25,182 bases of DNA. Origin: CAZLKT01 sp964560205 (GTDB taxonomy: Bacteria > Pseudomonadota > Alphaproteobacteria > Holosporales > Holosporaceae). Below are positions 23,239 through 25,182 of this stretch, piece by piece. The stretch is from assembly GCA_964560205.1 (NCBI GenBank), contig CAZLKT010000016.1, positions 1 through 25,182 of the forward strand, read 5' to 3'. The notes beneath the pieces are model-generated. The model worked only from the letters and a program-made list of their open reading frames with translations. It searched no databases and was not told where the DNA came from. Each line of letters opens with the position of its first letter. Position 1 is the stretch's first letter. The position numbers were made by a program, and so were the translations under genes.

Positions 23239-24084
23239 ATGATAAAGTGGTCGGGTGCAGCGCATGCGCCCATAGGTTTTTTTGATAGTGGGGTTGGAGG
23301 GCTTACTGTTCTTAAGGCGACGAAGGCTCTGCTTCCTTATGAGAACTTCATTTATTTTGCAGATGTGAAGAATTTGCCCTATGGAGATAAGGCTTTAAGT
23401 AAAATAAGGGAGTATGCCTTGGAGTGCCTCAAGACTTTGCGCTCCTATGCGCCGAAATGCATTGTGGTTTCTTGCTATACCGCGTGTGTTGCCTTGGAGG
23501 ATATGGAGGAGTACCATGGCATCCCTGTGATTCTTTTGTGGTCTGCTTTGGCAAAAGCTGTGTGTGCAGTTCAGGAAGAAAAGAATCGCATTGGCATTTG
23601 GGGAACCCCTGTCATGATTCTCAAAAATGTCCACGAAAAATATATTTGGGAAAAGGGATTTACAGGTACGCTGTACAATATCGCATGCCCGCAGTTGGCA
23701 TCCCTCGTACAGGAGGGGGATATGAAGAGCCCAGAGCTTTCCCTTGCGGTGGAGAAGTATTTGGAGGATTTCACAAGGAAAAATCTGGATATTCTTGTGT
23801 ACGGATGTACTCACTATCCTATTATTGATGCGCTTGTTGCGGAAAAAAACTCCTCCATTCATCGTGTGGACCCAAGCTCTTTTTTGGCTCAAGAGGTTCA
23901 TGAGCTTTTAGAGAAAAAAGATCTTCTTAATCCGTCCAAAAATTCGGGTAATGTAGAATGGACATGCAGTGGGGATGCTTTAGTTTTTCTCTCCCAGCTT
24001 CGTAAGGCATGTGAAACCCTTTCCTCCACCCTTGACATTGTGCCAGACCAGGATGTCATGAGGGATGTGTCGTCTCGGGGATAA
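23239..24084 (+). CDS. murI: Glutamate racemase
   Basis: Encodes 281 residues. MurI converts L-glutamate to D-glutamate for peptidoglycan, using two Cys as acid/base without cofactor. Present are GFFDSGVGGLTV (13-24, with Asp16 and Ser17), LPYGDK (46-51), the first catalytic Cys79 and the second in YGCTHYP (Cys190, Thr191, His192). Two departures from the family are visible. The first active-site motif is CYTACVA where CNTASA is usual. The region IGIWGTPVMILKNVHEKY differs from the normal IGVIAT..T..S..Y. The start has a good AGAGG 4 nt before ATG. The gene lies 124 bp after rsmD in the same direction. The fold is likely intact; activity or substrate handling could be altered. Confidence 0.9.
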   Translation: MIKWSGAAHAPIGFFDSGVGGLTVLKATKALLPYENFIYFADVKNLPYGDKALSKIREYALECLKTLRSYAPKCIVVSCYTACVALEDMEEYHGIPVILLWSALAKAVCAVQEEKNRIGIWGTPVMILKNVHEKYIWEKGFTGTLYNIACPQLASLVQEGDMKSPELSLAVEKYLEDFTRKNLDILVYGCTHYPIIDALVAEKNSSIHRVDPSSFLAQEVHELLEKKDLLNPSKNSGNVEWTCSGDALVFLSQLRKACETLSSTLDIVPDQDVMRDVSSRG

Positions 24085-24345
24085 ATCTTCCGGGGGGCTA
24101 TTTCATGGAGAATTTTGCACAATCAAAGAAAATAGGAATGCGATGTGGTAAATGAGATCATATTTTTATGGGTTTTATAGCCATGGCTTTGATCAAATTG
24201 GAAGTTTGTTGGCAGTGCCTACTTACGCAGCAGGTCTAATGTTTTCAGAATCTCTCAAAGAATGAATGCTGACATATTTTACATTTTTTAAATATTATTT
24301 TTTATTTTATTTCATATTATTAAGTTGTTTTATAATTATTTTGTG
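24085..24345. other. Non-coding stretch with one possible tiny ORF
   Basis: No convincing gene. A 37-codon frame (24152-24265, plus strand; begins MRSYFYGFYSHGFDQIGSLL) has no clear ribosome-binding site and no family I recognise; it could be a remnant. The part from 24270 to 24345 is almost pure A/T and precedes the promoter at 24346. Confidence 0.4.
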
Positions 24346-24374
24346 TTGACACGCAAATCAATAAGAAGTAAAAT
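24346..24374 (+). promoter_or_regulatory. Strong sigma-70-type promoter
   Basis: TTGACA (24346-24351), 17 nt, TAAAAT (24369-24374), with A/T-rich DNA upstream that could act as an UP element. It predicts a leader of about 40 nt for the gene at 24423. It is the best promoter match in the window. Confidence 0.75.
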
Positions 24375-24422
24375 GGATAGAGGTGTATGATATTTATTTG
24401 AGAAGATGGAAGAGGAGATGGA

Positions 24423-25182
24423 ATGAAAAACAGAGGAAAATTTTTCCTCGTGACGCTTGCTTGTATGGCATCCATGGGGGTGCAGGCAGGAGATACGGGA
24501 TCATCAGACAAGAAGCGTGGGGAGAATGTTGCAGTCCCAGAAGCAGGTGTGCAAAAAAATGTCAAGATTTTAGCAGCTGCAGGACAAAAGAAAGCAAAAA
24601 AAACGCAAACACTCGCATCACAGAGAAAAAAGAGAAGGCATCGTACTCGTACTTCTTCAACTGCTCACAAAGCACTCACTTCCCCTGTAGTAGCGCCAGC
24701 TCCTGCAGGAGCATCCTGGTTGTGGTCCCCTAAAGGTCTTCTCTTGACCGCTGGTGGCATCCTTGCATTGGGCCTCATAACCTCCCATATGTCTGGAAAT
24801 TCAATGGGATCTGTTGTGCACAAAGATCTGACACCACAAGGTGAACAAGAACCAAAACCAGCACCACAAAAGCTTGGAGGTAACGGGAACAACACTTCGA
24901 AAACCATGGGGGAAGAGAAACCAAAAGAAGAAAAAAAAGGAGAAGAAGGAACAGAAGGAGAAGGAGAAGGAGAACCACAAAACCCTGGGGGTAACGGGAA
25001 CAACACTTCGCAAACCATGGGGGCAGGGAAACCAAAAAAAGAAGAGGGAGGAGACAATTTGAAAGACATAACGGAAGAGTATATATGGCCATCACCATGG
25101 TATTTCGTTCCTGGTGTGAGTGGTATATTAAGTGGTTTTTTCACGCAGCTTAGTAGGAATAACAAGAAGTTCTTGGTACCGG
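24423..25182 (+). CDS. Exported/membrane protein with repeat segments, 3' end outside window
   Basis: Open from ATG to the window edge (253 codons, no stop), so it is a partial gene. AGAGGAG lies 6 nt before ATG. Residues 1-22 are a signal peptide (MKNRGKFFLVTLACMASMGVQA). 55-80 is very basic (KKAKK, RKKRRHRTR). 103-122 is a transmembrane-like segment (PKGLLLTAGGILALGLITSH). 135-212 is a Pro/Glu/Lys/Gly-rich region with two copies of GGNGNNTS.TMG followed by KPK(E/K)E (starting at 152 and 189; 111 bp apart in the DNA). A second hydrophobic stretch lies at 226-243 (FVPGVSGILSGFF). Function not recognised. The layout suggests an inner-membrane protein with a flexible exported segment. It is not related to the array genes by visible sequence. 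Confidence 0.85.
   Translation, partial: MKNRGKFFLVTLACMASMGVQAGDTGSSDKKRGENVAVPEAGVQKNVKILAAAGQKKAKKTQTLASQRKKRRHRTRTSSTAHKALTSPVVAPAPAGASWLWSPKGLLLTAGGILALGLITSHMSGNSMGSVVHKDLTPQGEQEPKPAPQKLGGNGNNTSKTMGEEKPKEEKKGEEGTEGEGEGEPQNPGGNGNNTSQTMGAGKPKKEEGGDNLKDITEEYIWPSPWYFVPGVSGILSGFFTQLSRNNKKFLVP
24879..25010 (+). repeat. Direct repeat pair in the partial exported protein
   Basis: A 21-bp identical block beginning GGTAACGGGAACAACAC occurs at 24879-24899 and 24990-25010, extending with few differences to about 36 bp (through ACCATGGGG). The spacing of 111 bp is in frame. Confidence 0.9.

Noticed and set aside
24665..25165. 166-codon minus-strand frame opposite the partial exported protein
   Set aside because: The plus-strand frame has promoter, ribosome-binding site and signal peptide; the antisense frame is a Phe/Pro/Ser-rich shadow of the Glu/Gly/Lys-rich repeats.

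Overview
The window looks like a chromosomal segment of a Gram-negative bacterium. It is most likely an intracellular or host-associated alphaproteobacterium (Holosporales- or Rickettsiales-like). This placement is tentative. It rests on the leuS-lptE gene order, an LPS-assembly lipoprotein, AT-rich intergenic DNA, decaying genes, and a large lineage-specific family of secreted proteins with no function I can name. No mobile-element, phage or CRISPR gene is visible.

Left part (about 1-16.2 kb, everything on the minus strand): an array of paralogous genes for Sec-exported proteins. Subfamily A (seven genes, 72-10627; the leftmost shares only the signal peptide and leader) has signal peptides of the type MKKISYCVFFLCAV and long charged coiled-coil bodies. 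Several members share the C-terminus QEEEKSWR. Two members carry Met/Asn/Gln-rich tails, one of them with ten 8-residue repeats. Most A genes have the same sigma-70-like promoter about 100 bp upstream, the same A/U-rich hairpin directly against the Shine-Dalgarno sequence, and (for four of them) the same downstream flank with a terminator. Each therefore looks like an independently transcribed, repeatedly duplicated cassette. Subfamily B (two genes, 10889-12801, plus a remnant at 13105-13402) has its own shared signal peptide and leader. Subfamily C (one intact gene at 14750-16075 and one decayed copy at 13455-14571) encodes secreted Cys-containing proteins. Mosaic sequences, an assembly gap inside a 219-bp repeat, and pseudogenes indicate ongoing duplication, recombination and loss.

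Right part (16.2-24.1 kb): housekeeping genes. priA (minus, replication restart) is divergent from tRNA-Cys, leuS and an lptE-like lipoprotein gene (plus). These converge on dut (minus, dUTPase), which is divergent from rsmD (16S rRNA methyltransferase) and murI (glutamate racemase, plus). Two oddities stand out. The lptE-like reading frame ends inside a decayed antisense copy of the dut 3' end. MurI has Tyr in place of the Asn that normally follows its first catalytic Cys.

Right edge (24.1-25.2 kb): a near-consensus promoter drives an open reading frame that runs off the window. It encodes an exported or membrane-anchored protein with basic, Pro/Glu/Gly-rich repeat segments. The 3' end is missing.
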